DNA of 64,000 nucleotides from Lachnospiraceae bacterium (lineage in GTDB: Bacteria > Bacillota > Clostridia > Lachnospirales > Lachnospiraceae): NCBI GenBank assembly GCA_022791635.1, contig JAAVZL010000013.1, positions 1 through 64,000 on the forward strand. Direction: 5' to 3'. Shown one piece after another: positions 16,687-25,484 of the stretch (position 1 is its first letter; every line of letters starts with the position of its first letter). The position numbers and the translations under genes were made by a program. The notes under the pieces are model-generated. The model searched no databases. It was given only the letters and a program-made list of their open reading frames with translations, and had not been told where the DNA came from.

Positions 16687-16698
16687 ATTGTATACAAT
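16687..16698. promoter_or_regulatory. Probable GntR operator
   Basis: ATTGTATACAAT is a perfect 12-bp palindrome of the TNGTATACNA type typical of FCD-family GntR repressors. It lies 36 bases after the -10 box, where a bound repressor would block transcription. The GntR gene at 21671 is in the same unit, pointing to autoregulation. Confidence 0.7.
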
Positions 16699-16776
16699 AA
16701 AATGAAAAATGAATTTAAATGGGGAGAAGGAACTCATTTGAAGAAATATGATTCATGAGACAGGAGGATGTAGAAC

Positions 16777-17901
16777 ATGAAAAGACGAAACCATTTATTC
16801 TTAAGCCTTGTACTGATTGTGGCTTTGCTTGCCGGATGCTCGGGGACTTCCGAGAAAGAGGTAACTAAGGAGCCTCAGGCAGAGGCTCCGGCAGAGGAGA
16901 GCAAGACAGTAGAGGAGCCGGAGCAGGAAGAGGGGGAGACCGAGGAGCCGGCGGCTGCTATCGGGGACAAGTCCATCAAGACGCCGGGAGCCTTTGACGT
17001 AGTGGATATTGAGCCCAACGAGCCCTACCGGATTGTGGTCACCCAGATGAATACCAATGACGCCAACGCCGTAACGGCTATGGACAGCTTCCGGGAGGCA
17101 GGCGCCTACTACGGCGTTGAGGTGATTGTGATGGACAATGAGGGAGACGCCGTACAGGCAGTCAGCAACCTGGAAAATGCCATCACCATGGAGGCGGACT
17201 TCTTCTTCAGCTACTGTGCGGATCAGGGCGCATGCGGGCAGATTGCCGAGCGGCTTAGGGAGGTAGGAATGCCCGGGGTTGCCATTCAGGTAGAGCTGGG
17301 AGATGACTTCCCCTACTTCCGTCTCGATCCGGCCATGAGCGGCGAGGCCAGTGGAACTCCCTTGGCAGAGGTGGCGAAGGAGAAATTCGGGGACGACGTG
17401 GACTTCTTCGTGGTGCTGGGATACCCGGAGGCAGGTCCTGTCATTGCGGATCGGTCTGCGGCAGCTATCGAGGCAGTCAAAGCGGTTTACCCGGATGTGG
17501 AAGTGATTGAGTACAGCTCCCAGGCAGATCCCGAGACCTCCCGCTCCGGCATGCAGGACATTCTGACGGCTCATCCGGAAGGAAACTTTATGTTCTGGGG
17601 ACATCATGACCAGTATACCCTGGCAGCATATCAGGCCATCAAAGCGGCCGGCCGGGAGGAGCAGTGTGTGGTTACCTCCATTGTGGCCCTGGAATCCATG
17701 TGCGAGGAGATTCAGAGAGAAGGAACCTCTGTGAAGGGAACCGTTTCCATCCGGCCGGAGGTGTGGGGCTGGATGATGCTTCCCTATGCCATTGACTATC
17801 TGAACAACGGAACCGAGATTCCTCATGATCTGTATCAGCCCTGCCAGCTGATTACCAAGGAGAACATGGCGGAGATTTATCCGGAGCGTGTGGTTCAGTA
17901 G
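16777..17901 (+). CDS. Sugar ABC transporter substrate-binding lipoprotein
   Basis: Secreted lipoprotein of 374 residues. A basic N-terminus and hydrophobic core lead to the lipobox LLAGC with Cys21 as the lipidated residue, then an acidic low-complexity spacer (about 25-60) and a periplasmic-binding-protein type I fold of the RbsB/Peripla_BP_4 kind, beginning PYRIVVTQMNTNDANA. It would capture a sugar-like ligand outside the cell for the transporter encoded next. A strong AGGAGG site precedes it. Confidence 0.9.
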   Translation: MKRRNHLFLSLVLIVALLAGCSGTSEKEVTKEPQAEAPAEESKTVEEPEQEEGETEEPAAAIGDKSIKTPGAFDVVDIEPNEPYRIVVTQMNTNDANAVTAMDSFREAGAYYGVEVIVMDNEGDAVQAVSNLENAITMEADFFFSYCADQGACGQIAERLREVGMPGVAIQVELGDDFPYFRLDPAMSGEASGTPLAEVAKEKFGDDVDFFVVLGYPEAGPVIADRSAAAIEAVKAVYPDVEVIEYSSQADPETSRSGMQDILTAHPEGNFMFWGHHDQYTLAAYQAIKAAGREEQCVVTSIVALESMCEEIQREGTSVKGTVSIRPEVWGWMMLPYAIDYLNNGTEIPHDLYQPCQLITKENMAEIYPERVVQ

Positions 17902-17920
17902 ACTCGTATTTGTACCTTTT

Positions 17921-17962
17921 GGGGCTGGTTCTAAGGGGAACGGCGGCCAGCCCCCCTTTTTT
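17921..17962 (+). terminator. Attenuating terminator after the binding protein
   Basis: GGGGCTGG (17921-17928) pairs with CCAGCCCC (17947-17954), followed by CC and six T residues. It lies between the binding-protein gene and the ATPase gene. Such partial terminators commonly keep binding protein in excess over the membrane components. Confidence 0.75.
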
Positions 17963-18043
17963 GAAACCGGGAAATCGTGAAACGGCAGGAAAGGACCTCT
18001 GTGAAAAGGGGAATCCTGCAAAGCTGGAATAGAGAGGCCGAAT

Positions 18044-19573
18044 GTGGAGAATATCATTTTACAGACAAAGGGGATTTGTAAATCCTTTGGAGGCACAAAG
18101 GCCCTGAAAGAGGTTGATTTTGAGCTGCGGCGCGGCGAAATACACGGTCTGATTGGAGAAAACGGGGCCGGAAAATCAACCCTGATCAAGATTATCGCAG
18201 GATATTATGTGAAGGATCAGGGGGAAATATTTGTGGACGGCCAGAGGCGGAATATTGAAAAGCCCTCTGACAGCCTGGATCTGGGAATCCGGGTAATCAG
18301 CCAGGAGTTTAATCTGGTAAACGATATGTCCGTTGCGGAGAATGTCTGCATCGGAGATTATCCCTGCTACGGCAGAGGAAGGAAATGGATCGTCAATAAA
18401 AAGCTTTTAAACGAACGAGTACAGGCTCTTATGGATGAAATCGGAGAACCCATCCGGGCAGAGGCGATGATAAAAAATCTTTCCGTGGCCGAACAGCAGA
18501 CGGTGGAGATAGCAAAGGCTCTCTGGAAGGAGCCGAAGATCTTAATTATGGACGAGCCCACGGCGGCCTTAAACGATCAGGAGACCAAGCATCTGTTTTC
18601 TCTTCTCTTCCGGCTGAAGGAAAAGGGCGTATCGATTATCTTTATCACCCACCGGCTCCAGGAGCAGTTTACATTGACGGATCGCATTACCGTCTTAAGA
18701 GACGGGTGCAGAATCGGAACGGTTCTGACAAAGGATATTACGGCAGATGAGCTGACTACCATGATGGTGGGGAAAAATATCAATGCCAACTATGCAAGAA
18801 CCAATTCCCGGCTTGGAGACCTGATTTTTGAGGTCAGGGGCTTAAGCGTGGGAAATACCTTGAAGGATATCAATCTTAAGGTGCACAAAGGAGAGATCGT
18901 CTCTGTATTCGGACTTTTGGGACAGGGACAGGATGCCTTAAGCCGGGCCGTGATTGGGGATATGAAGATTGACGAAGGCGAGTTTTATATCTGCGGCGAA
19001 AAGACAAGGCTGCGATCTCCCAAGGATGCCGTAAAGCATCGGATCGGCTTTGTATCGGAGGACCGGAAAAAAGCCGGACTGCTGCTTTTGCAGACGCTTA
19101 AGCGGAATATCAGCATTGCATCCATGGAAAAGATATCCCGGAAGGGAGTGATAAGCTCTAAAACGGAAAAAGAGCTGGTGTCCAGGTGGGTGGAAAAGCT
19201 TCGCATCAAATGCTCCGGAATCAACCAGCCGGTTGCCTCTCTAAGCGGAGGAAATCAGCAGAAGGCTTTGATTGCCAGGTGGCTTGCAAATGAATCGGAA
19301 TTTATCATTTTGAATCTTCCCACCAGAGGCGTGGATGTAGGCGCCAAGTATGATATTTACCGGATTCTGGAGGATCTTTGCAGTACAGGCGTGGGAATTC
19401 TCGTCTTTTCTCTGGAGCTTCCGGAGGTGCTTGGGATCAGTGATCGGATTTATATTATGCGGGAGGGGCAGATTGTGGGAGAGCTTCAAAACGATGAAAT
19501 GCTGAATTCCGACAGGATTATGGTGTATGCGGTGGGCATTTCGGATAAAACACAGGAGGAGGTGCTATCGTGA
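18044..19573 (+). CDS. Sugar ABC transporter ATPase (RbsA-like)
   Basis: Tandem-domain ATPase of 509 residues, as in ribose-class importers. The first domain has Walker A GENGAGKST (38-46), signature LSVAEQQ (about 145) and IMDEPTAAL. The second domain has a degenerate Walker A (GLLGQGQDALS) but an intact LSGGNQQK signature (about 399), the usual asymmetry of this family. It starts at GTG 18044, seven bases after AGAGAGG; the overlapping ATG at 18042 is out of frame. Confidence 0.92.
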   Translation: MENIILQTKGICKSFGGTKALKEVDFELRRGEIHGLIGENGAGKSTLIKIIAGYYVKDQGEIFVDGQRRNIEKPSDSLDLGIRVISQEFNLVNDMSVAENVCIGDYPCYGRGRKWIVNKKLLNERVQALMDEIGEPIRAEAMIKNLSVAEQQTVEIAKALWKEPKILIMDEPTAALNDQETKHLFSLLFRLKEKGVSIIFITHRLQEQFTLTDRITVLRDGCRIGTVLTKDITADELTTMMVGKNINANYARTNSRLGDLIFEVRGLSVGNTLKDINLKVHKGEIVSVFGLLGQGQDALSRAVIGDMKIDEGEFYICGEKTRLRSPKDAVKHRIGFVSEDRKKAGLLLLQTLKRNISIASMEKISRKGVISSKTEKELVSRWVEKLRIKCSGINQPVASLSGGNQQKALIARWLANESEFIILNLPTRGVDVGAKYDIYRILEDLCSTGVGILVFSLELPEVLGISDRIYIMREGQIVGELQNDEMLNSDRIMVYAVGISDKTQEEVLS

Positions 19574-20562
19574 TGGCAAAGCAGAGGGAAGGCTCCGCCG
19601 TCAAAAAAGGCGTGGCTCTGGCCGTGGATTTGATTGCCAGAGGCGGACTTTTGTTCTTTTTGATTCTTATTGTTATCTTTTTCACCTTGCGTTCCCCCTA
19701 TTTCTTTGGGGTACAAAATTTTCTGAATATTTTAAAGTCCGTATCTGTGATCGGAATCACGGCGGCAGGGATTATGCTGATCATTATTTCCGGAGGCATC
19801 GACTTATCTACAGGCGCGCAGATGGCCTTTATCGGTTGCTTTATTGCGGAGATCCTTCTGGAAAATCAGTCCATTCCCTGGTGGCTGGGCATGATCTTAA
19901 GCTGTCTTGTGGGGATGGCAGTGGGATGCGTCAATGGGCTTTTGGTGACCAAGGCCGGGTTTGTTCCCTTTATCGCCACCTTAAGCACTATGAATATTAT
20001 CCGGGGGTCTGCCTATATCATTTCCAATGCACAGTCGGTTTACGTGTCGGAGGTTCATTTTTCCTGGATGGGTACCGGTAAAATCGGGGCCATTCCCGTT
20101 CCGGTGGTTCTCTTTCTTCTGGCCTTTGTGGTGACGTGGGCGGTCTTAAAGTTTACGGTATTCGGAAGGTATGTGTATTCTATCGGAGGGAATCCGGAGG
20201 CCAGCAGGCTGGCAGGCATCTCCGTTCAGAATATCACCTTAAGCCTCTATGTGATTACCGGGTTTCTGGCCTCCATATCCGGCATGGTGCTTCTTGGAAT
20301 GTCGGGAAGCTCCGTTCCTTCCGCCGGGGAGACTTACGGAACCGACATTGTAACGGCCGTTCTTCTTGGCGGGGCAAGCTTAAAGGGCGGCAAGGGAAAT
20401 ATTGTTTCCACCTTTATCGGAGTTCTGACTATCGGCGTGATGAACAACGGAATGATTCTTCTCAACATTCCTCAGTTCTGGCAGATATTTGCCAAGGGTA
20501 TTCTTATGCTGCTTGCCGTGGCCCTGGACAGAATCCGTGAGGTGCGGTCTATGAAGGGGTGA
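19570..20562 (+). CDS. Sugar ABC transporter permease (RbsC-like)
   Basis: Integral membrane permease of about 330 residues with eight to ten hydrophobic segments and the family motifs GGIDLSTG, AGFVPFIATLSTMNIIRG and GNPEASRLAGI. Initiation is at GTG 19570 or ATG 19573, both served by the AGGAGGAGGT stretch at the end of the ATPase gene, with which it overlaps. With the binding protein and ATPase it makes a complete ribose-class importer. Confidence 0.92.
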   Translation: MMAKQREGSAVKKGVALAVDLIARGGLLFFLILIVIFFTLRSPYFFGVQNFLNILKSVSVIGITAAGIMLIIISGGIDLSTGAQMAFIGCFIAEILLENQSIPWWLGMILSCLVGMAVGCVNGLLVTKAGFVPFIATLSTMNIIRGSAYIISNAQSVYVSEVHFSWMGTGKIGAIPVPVVLFLLAFVVTWAVLKFTVFGRYVYSIGGNPEASRLAGISVQNITLSLYVITGFLASISGMVLLGMSGSSVPSAGETYGTDIVTAVLLGGASLKGGKGNIVSTFIGVLTIGVMNNGMILLNIPQFWQIFAKGILMLLAVALDRIREVRSMKG

Positions 20563-20572
20563 CGGAAGGCAT

Positions 20573-21613
20573 ATGGAGAGAAGGGTACTGGAACAAAACA
20601 CAAAGGCCTTAAAGGCCAGAATAGAGGGCATGGAGGGTATATCCACTCCATTTCTCCTCTTTGTCAACTTCCCGCTCATATCCTCCTTAACGGGTGTAAA
20701 GGGAAAGGAGTATTTTTCCGACGCCAAGACCATGATGGACGCCCAGGTGGACGCTTTTCGGATGCTGGGCACAGACGGACCCTTAAGTCCGGACACGGGA
20801 ACGGTGGCGGAGGCCAGCGCTTTGGGAGGGAGGGTGATTTTTGACAGTAAGGGAATTCCCTCTATCCAGGCGGATGCGGAAAAGGAGCTTGAGGATTATG
20901 AAGGGATTTCTGTGGCAGACCCCTATACGGACGGATGGATGGCCCGCTGTCTTACATACCTGGATTATTTTGTGACGCATAAGCCTGAGGATATGCGCGT
21001 GGCAGGCAGCAATGCCATGGCTCCCGCAACCACTTGCGCCGCTTTAAGAGGAATCGAAGATTTCTGCGTGGATTTGCTGGAGGAGCCGGAAGCGGCCCTT
21101 AAGCTTCTTGAGACGGCGGCCCAGTCTCTGATTGCCTATTTTCAGGCTCAGAAAAAGATTTTGGGGGATGCCTTTGAGCGGATTTTAATGTCCGATGATA
21201 TTGCTAGCTTTTTAAGTCTTCCTCAGTTTGAACGGTTTGTGGCGCCGGGCTATGAGAAGATCTATGGGGCCTTTCCGGGGATAGAGCGATGGCTTCACAA
21301 TGATGGGAATGCAGTCCATATTGCATCTGTTGTTGCAAGGACCGGCATTGATCTGTGGCATATCGGAAGAATTGTGGATATGGGGGTCATGTTTGAGAAG
21401 ACAGAAGGGAAGGTGGCTCTCTGTGGGAACTTAAGTCCTACGGAGGATCTTTTAAACGGGACAAGAGAGGAGGTATATGCACGGGCCCGTAAGGAGATAG
21501 AAGCCTACGCCTCTACAGGGAAGCATATTTTAAGTACAGGCGGCTTTTTGAGCTATGGAACCAGGGTGGAGAACATTCAGGCTCTTATGCAGGCGGCTTT
21601 GGATATGAGTTGA
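20573..21613 (+). CDS. UroD-family corrinoid methyltransferase 2
   Basis: Second uroporphyrinogen-decarboxylase-superfamily protein (346 residues), divergent from the one at 13238. Family segments include FLLFVNFPLIS, LSPDTGTVAEASALGG, LMSDDIASFLS, WLHNDGNA and KVALCGNLSPTEDLL. As in the first copy, the MtaA-type HxC zinc motif is not evident at the HNDG loop. It lies 10 bp after the permease gene, so it probably demethylates the compound brought in by this transporter, using the corrinoid proteins and activator encoded upstream. Confidence 0.8.
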   Translation: MERRVLEQNTKALKARIEGMEGISTPFLLFVNFPLISSLTGVKGKEYFSDAKTMMDAQVDAFRMLGTDGPLSPDTGTVAEASALGGRVIFDSKGIPSIQADAEKELEDYEGISVADPYTDGWMARCLTYLDYFVTHKPEDMRVAGSNAMAPATTCAALRGIEDFCVDLLEEPEAALKLLETAAQSLIAYFQAQKKILGDAFERILMSDDIASFLSLPQFERFVAPGYEKIYGAFPGIERWLHNDGNAVHIASVVARTGIDLWHIGRIVDMGVMFEKTEGKVALCGNLSPTEDLLNGTREEVYARARKEIEAYASTGKHILSTGGFLSYGTRVENIQALMQAALDMS

Positions 21614-21670
21614 CGGGTTTTTGATTGGGATGATAGAATGGTAAAAAAAGGATACTGAGAGAGGTATGAC

Positions 21671-22381
21671 ATGGCCAGAAAAAAGACAAATTTAGTGTTC
21701 GATGCAGTTGATTACATCCGGGGAAAAATATTATCTTATGATCTGAAGCCAGGAGAGCCGATTTCAGATACGAAAATTGCTCTTGAGATGGGAGAGGTCC
21801 TGCAGATAAAAATCAGCCGTTCTCCCGTCAGAGAGGCCTTTACGATTTTACAGTCCGAGGATTTTATTGAGGTCATTGACGGCAAGGTTTGTGTGGCGCG
21901 GATTACGGAGCGGGATATCTTTGAGATCTGCCAGCTTCGGGACGCCATTGAGCAGCAGTCGGTGATTATTGTGATGAATAACGGCGGTTTCTCACAGGAA
22001 GAAAAGGAGCTTTTGAAGGAAAAGTATCAGCAGCTTGTGAAGGCCATCGAGTATTGCGACGAGGAGAAGGAATATCAGATTGATGATGAGTTTCACAGCA
22101 TTTTGGTAGCCTGTACGAAGAATAAGCATATTGTGGGGGTGGAAATGCGGGCCAGAAATCAGATGAAGCGGGTTCGCTGGCTGAATCGTGTGTTCTCCAG
22201 CCGCAGAAGGCAGGCTAATCTGGAGCATGAGGCCATTTTAAATGCGATTCTGGCAGATGACCTTGAGGGGACCCTTCAGGCGATTCATATCCACAATCAG
22301 AATATTATGGAAGCCTTCCAGCACATTTTTGAGACAGAGACTATGCGAAAGGCGCTGGTGTGCCTTTTGAGCGATTCGTAG
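21671..22381 (+). CDS. GntR-family (FCD) transcriptional regulator
   Basis: Regulator of 236 residues with an N-terminal winged HTH (about 5-80, with ISRSPVREAFTILQSEDFIE) and an all-helical FCD ligand domain (about 95-225) containing the expected Asp/His positions (QIDDEFHSILV, LEHEAILNAIL). These proteins usually sense a sugar acid or carboxylate and repress their own transport and catabolic genes. The TNGTATACNA palindrome at 16687 is its likely operator. Confidence 0.88.
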   Translation: MARKKTNLVFDAVDYIRGKILSYDLKPGEPISDTKIALEMGEVLQIKISRSPVREAFTILQSEDFIEVIDGKVCVARITERDIFEICQLRDAIEQQSVIIVMNNGGFSQEEKELLKEKYQQLVKAIEYCDEEKEYQIDDEFHSILVACTKNKHIVGVEMRARNQMKRVRWLNRVFSSRRRQANLEHEAILNAILADDLEGTLQAIHIHNQNIMEAFQHIFETETMRKALVCLLSDS

Positions 22382-22399
22382 AAAGGGAAAATAACAATC

Positions 22400-23503
22400 A
22401 TGGAAAATAAGATAAAGGCAACAGACGGTCGGGGAATTCTCGCAGGAGATTACCTGAATCAGAACCGTGAAATTACGAGAGATATTTGGCTTCAGGAGAG
22501 CTTTCCGGAATGGGGGACTCTTTTGAATCAGGAGATTGAAGATATTGAGATTCCCAAGGGGAAGGTGGCGATCTGGTGGCTTGGGGGGCCTTCCTGGATC
22601 TTAAAGACGGATGAGGGGGGGATTTTCTTTATTGATGTGTATTCCGGGCCTTCCCATTATACTCAGTATTATTACTGTGGTGTCTGCAAGCAGGCGGGAG
22701 CGACGGATATTAACTGGATGCGTATGAATCCGCAGCTCATTGACCCCTGGAAATTTCATAGGCTGGACGGTGTGTTTTGTACTCATAAGCATCAGGATCA
22801 CTGTGACATTTATACGGTGAAGGCGACTTTGCAGACGACGGATTGTATGTATTATGGGCCGGAGGATACGGTGGTGAAGCTTCGATCTTTTGAGGTGCCG
22901 GATGGGCGCATTACGACCTGCAGAGTGGGGGAAAAGGTGCAGGTGCCGGGGGCGGAGGTGGAGTTTCTCATGAATTATGATGAGACGGTGGTGCGTACCG
23001 GGGATCAGATTGCGCCGGAGCCTTATGAGAAGATGGCGGTGAGCTTTTTGTTTAAGACCTCGGCTGGTAATATTATGTTTCTGGGGGATACCTGGTATCA
23101 TGACGGCTATGCGGCGATTGGGCAGAATTTTGATGTGGATGTGGCGGTTTTTGATATGGGAAGGAATGCGCCGGGGGCTACGGACAAGATGACGCCTTAT
23201 GATTGCGCCCGTTTGGGGGAGGCTCTTCGGGCAAAGGTGCTGATACCGGATCATTATGATAACTGGGCGAATACGGCCAGTGATCCGGAGCTTTTGGTTA
23301 TGCAGTTTGAGCGGATTGTGGCGGAGAATACGCCGGAGATTCGGACTTGTATTATGCGGCAGGGGGGGAGGTTTGTTTATCCGGATGATAGGGAGATGGG
23401 GCGTTATCGTTATCCGAATCAGAGTGATAAGTATGATGCGGTGAGGTCTATTTCTTATGGGGATATGGCTAGGAGGTATCGGGAGATGAGAAGCGGAGAG
23501 TAA
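22400..23503 (+). CDS. UlaG-like metallo-beta-lactamase-fold lactonase
   Basis: MBL-fold hydrolase of 367 residues, similar in length and layout to UlaG, the L-ascorbate-6-phosphate lactonase. The metal-binding motif THKHQDHCD occurs near residue 131, with further ligands in FLGDTWYHDG and IPDHYDNW. It closes the ABC/UroD/GntR unit, 18 bp after the regulator gene. Together with the UlaA-family PTS upstream it points to a lactone-type sugar acid as substrate. It may act on a phosphorylated or free lactone; the sequence does not decide. Confidence 0.85.
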   Translation: MENKIKATDGRGILAGDYLNQNREITRDIWLQESFPEWGTLLNQEIEDIEIPKGKVAIWWLGGPSWILKTDEGGIFFIDVYSGPSHYTQYYYCGVCKQAGATDINWMRMNPQLIDPWKFHRLDGVFCTHKHQDHCDIYTVKATLQTTDCMYYGPEDTVVKLRSFEVPDGRITTCRVGEKVQVPGAEVEFLMNYDETVVRTGDQIAPEPYEKMAVSFLFKTSAGNIMFLGDTWYHDGYAAIGQNFDVDVAVFDMGRNAPGATDKMTPYDCARLGEALRAKVLIPDHYDNWANTASDPELLVMQFERIVAENTPEIRTCIMRQGGRFVYPDDREMGRYRYPNQSDKYDAVRSISYGDMARRYREMRSGE

Positions 23504-23530
23504 GAAAACGCTAAGAAACGGATAGGTTTT

Positions 23531-23716
23531 GAAGAAGAGGGTGACGCAAAATAAGACGGCAGCCATTTCCATATCCGGTGTTCGGACGGTTCTCGTACAT
23601 TCTGTCTGCTCTTGTCGGACGTAAAGTCCGCCAATATCAGACAGCCTGTACGCGAACAGCCGGACACTGGATATCGGAAAAGTCTGCCGTCTTATTTTGC
23701 GCCACCCTCTTCTTTT
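23531..23716. repeat. Long imperfect palindrome, copy A
   Basis: About 185 bases form an imperfect inverted repeat between two convergent genes. Outer arms contain AAGAAGAGGGTGACGCAAAA and its complement near 23696-23715; inner arms carry TTTCCATATCCGGTG and, on the other side, ACTGGATATCGGAAAA. The reverse complement matches the element at 28630 closely across the inner arms. A short reading frame beginning MSGCSRTGCLI on the minus strand is a by-product of the repeat. It may serve as a bidirectional terminator. Confidence 0.8.
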
Positions 23717-23717
23717 G

Positions 23718-24677
23718 TCACTTTGTGAAACAAAGGACGGTTGACAGCTCGGATAAATCCATGAGGGTTCCCATGTTGAGGAAGAGGATTACGAAGCCGG
23801 AGATGAGCATGGCAATGCTGAGGGAGAGGACGCCTATGATGGTGAGCACTAGGCGGGTATTGGAGACTTTGGGCAGGCAGCCGGAGGATTTGCATAGGAG
23901 GTAGCTTCCTGCGTAGAGGAGAATCGGGGCGAGGCAGCCGATGATCAGGTAGGAGCCTAGGGCAATCAGTATGAAGGAGGGATCGGCTGCCGGATTGGTG
24001 GGCTGATTTACTTCCAGGGAGGCGGATCCTAAGCCTGCGAAGAAGGCGATGGCGTTGTTGATAAAGTGGAAGAGGGAGGGGAGGAGGATGTTTTTGCTTT
24101 TTCGCATAATGTAGGCCAGGCCCATGCCCAGGAGGGCTGTGGGCAGGAAGCGATAGGGATCTGCGTGGAATAGGCCGAAGATCAGTCCGATGCACAGGAC
24201 AGCCACCCAGTCTCTGGAAATGCCGCGAAAGGTGTGCATGATAAAGCCCCGGTGCATGGCCTCCTCGCAGATGGCCGGGGATACGGCCACGATCAGGAAG
24301 GAGAAGAAGGTGGGGATGGATGCGAAGAGGGAGATCAGGTCGGTGCTTGTGTCCTGGAAGCCGTCGGGAAAGAACAGCATGGAGACAAGGGTTATGGTAA
24401 TGGTAAACAAGAAGCATCCGATCCAGAGAAGGATGGTTCCCATAAGCTGCCCAAAGCGGGGGCGGTACATGGGAAATACCTCCCGAAGGGGCTGATGGGT
24501 CAGAAAGACGGCCAGCAGGGTCACGAACAGAAGCCCAAGCTCCGTGAGCAGAAGACCTATCATGCCGAAGCGGTATTGCAGGGGGGCGAATACAAAAAAG
24601 AATAAAAGCATGATAATCAGAAACAGCGCGATTCCGTGCAGGGGATTTAGGCGCGGTTTTTCGTTTTCAAAATTCAT
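23718..24677 (-). CDS. CPBP-family intramembrane metalloprotease
   Basis: Polytopic membrane protein of 319 residues with the Abi/CAAX-protease motifs EEAMHRGF (near residue 137), FGLFHAD and HFINNAIAF, which supply the catalytic Glu and His residues. Relatives process prenylated proteins in eukaryotes and act in bacteriocin immunity or maturation in bacteria; here no bacteriocin gene is adjacent. The start at 24677 has GGAGGT upstream; the longer frame has no support. It is convergent with the UlaG-like gene across the palindrome at 23531. Confidence 0.88.
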   Translation of the reverse strand: MNFENEKPRLNPLHGIALFLIIMLLFFFVFAPLQYRFGMIGLLLTELGLLFVTLLAVFLTHQPLREVFPMYRPRFGQLMGTILLWIGCFLFTITITLVSMLFFPDGFQDTSTDLISLFASIPTFFSFLIVAVSPAICEEAMHRGFIMHTFRGISRDWVAVLCIGLIFGLFHADPYRFLPTALLGMGLAYIMRKSKNILLPSLFHFINNAIAFFAGLGSASLEVNQPTNPAADPSFILIALGSYLIIGCLAPILLYAGSYLLCKSSGCLPKVSNTRLVLTIIGVLSLSIAMLISGFVILFLNMGTLMDLSELSTVLCFTK

Positions 24678-24869
24678 ATGTGAACCTCCGATTCTGTTTT
24701 GCGGCAGCTCTCTAAAGGAGCTAAGGATGCCGCGGTTTCCATTATTCATTAGTTTACCACTAGGAAAAATGTTCTGCAATGTAAAAATAGACTGTTTTTC
24801 TTCCTCATTTTGTAGTAAACTGTTGAAAAGGAAGCAGAGCTTAGAAGTTTAGAGAGTGAGAGTTGGAAG

Positions 24870-25481
24870 ATGATTGGTATTATTGATTACGATGCAGGCA
24901 ACCTGAAAAGTGTAGAAAAGGCCCTTTTGTCCCTTGGAGAGGAGACTCTCATCACCAGAGATCAGGGGGAGCTTCTTAGGGCGGACAAAGTGATTCTGCC
25001 GGGCGTGGGGAGCTTTGGAGACGCGATGGGGAAGCTTAGAGCCTATGGCCTTGAGGAGGTGATCCGAAAGGTGATTGAGCGTGGAACGCCCTTTCTCGGG
25101 ATTTGCCTGGGGCTGCAGCTTCTCTTTGAGGAGAGTGAGGAGGCGCCGGGAGTTCCCGGGCTTGGCATCCTGAAGGGAAGAATCCGAAAGATTCCCGATG
25201 GAGCCGGGCTTAAGATCCCTCATATCGGGTGGAATTCCCTAAAGCTTCAGAATGAAGGAAGACTGTTTCGCGGCCTTGAGAAGGAGCCCTATGTGTACTT
25301 CGTTCACTCCTACTACCTGGAGGCAGAGGAAGCCAGGATTGTGAAGGCCGTGACAGAGTACGGAGTCCGGATTCACGCCTCAGTGGAGCAGGGCAATGTC
25401 TTTGCCTGCCAGTTCCATCCGGAAAAAAGCAGCGATACGGGCCTTGGGATTCTGAAAAATTTTGCGCAGCTGGAGGGCTAG
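24870..25481 (+). CDS. hisH: Imidazole glycerol phosphate synthase, glutaminase subunit
   Basis: Class I glutamine amidotransferase of 203 residues that supplies ammonia to HisF in histidine biosynthesis. The nucleophile Cys79 is in GICLGLQ, and the His183/Glu185 pair is in QFHPEKS; the oxyanion region PGVGSFGDAM is present. hisF begins 4 bases after its stop, giving the usual HisH-HisF heterodimer. The other his genes are not in the window. Confidence 0.96.
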   Translation: MIGIIDYDAGNLKSVEKALLSLGEETLITRDQGELLRADKVILPGVGSFGDAMGKLRAYGLEEVIRKVIERGTPFLGICLGLQLLFEESEEAPGVPGLGILKGRIRKIPDGAGLKIPHIGWNSLKLQNEGRLFRGLEKEPYVYFVHSYYLEAEEARIVKAVTEYGVRIHASVEQGNVFACQFHPEKSSDTGLGILKNFAQLEG

Positions 25482-25484
25482 GAT

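Noticed and set aside
16801..18189. A 462-codon open frame on the minus strand.
   Set aside because: It is antisense to the binding-protein gene and the start of the ATPase gene, has no family features or ribosome binding site, and follows from codon bias in the real genes.
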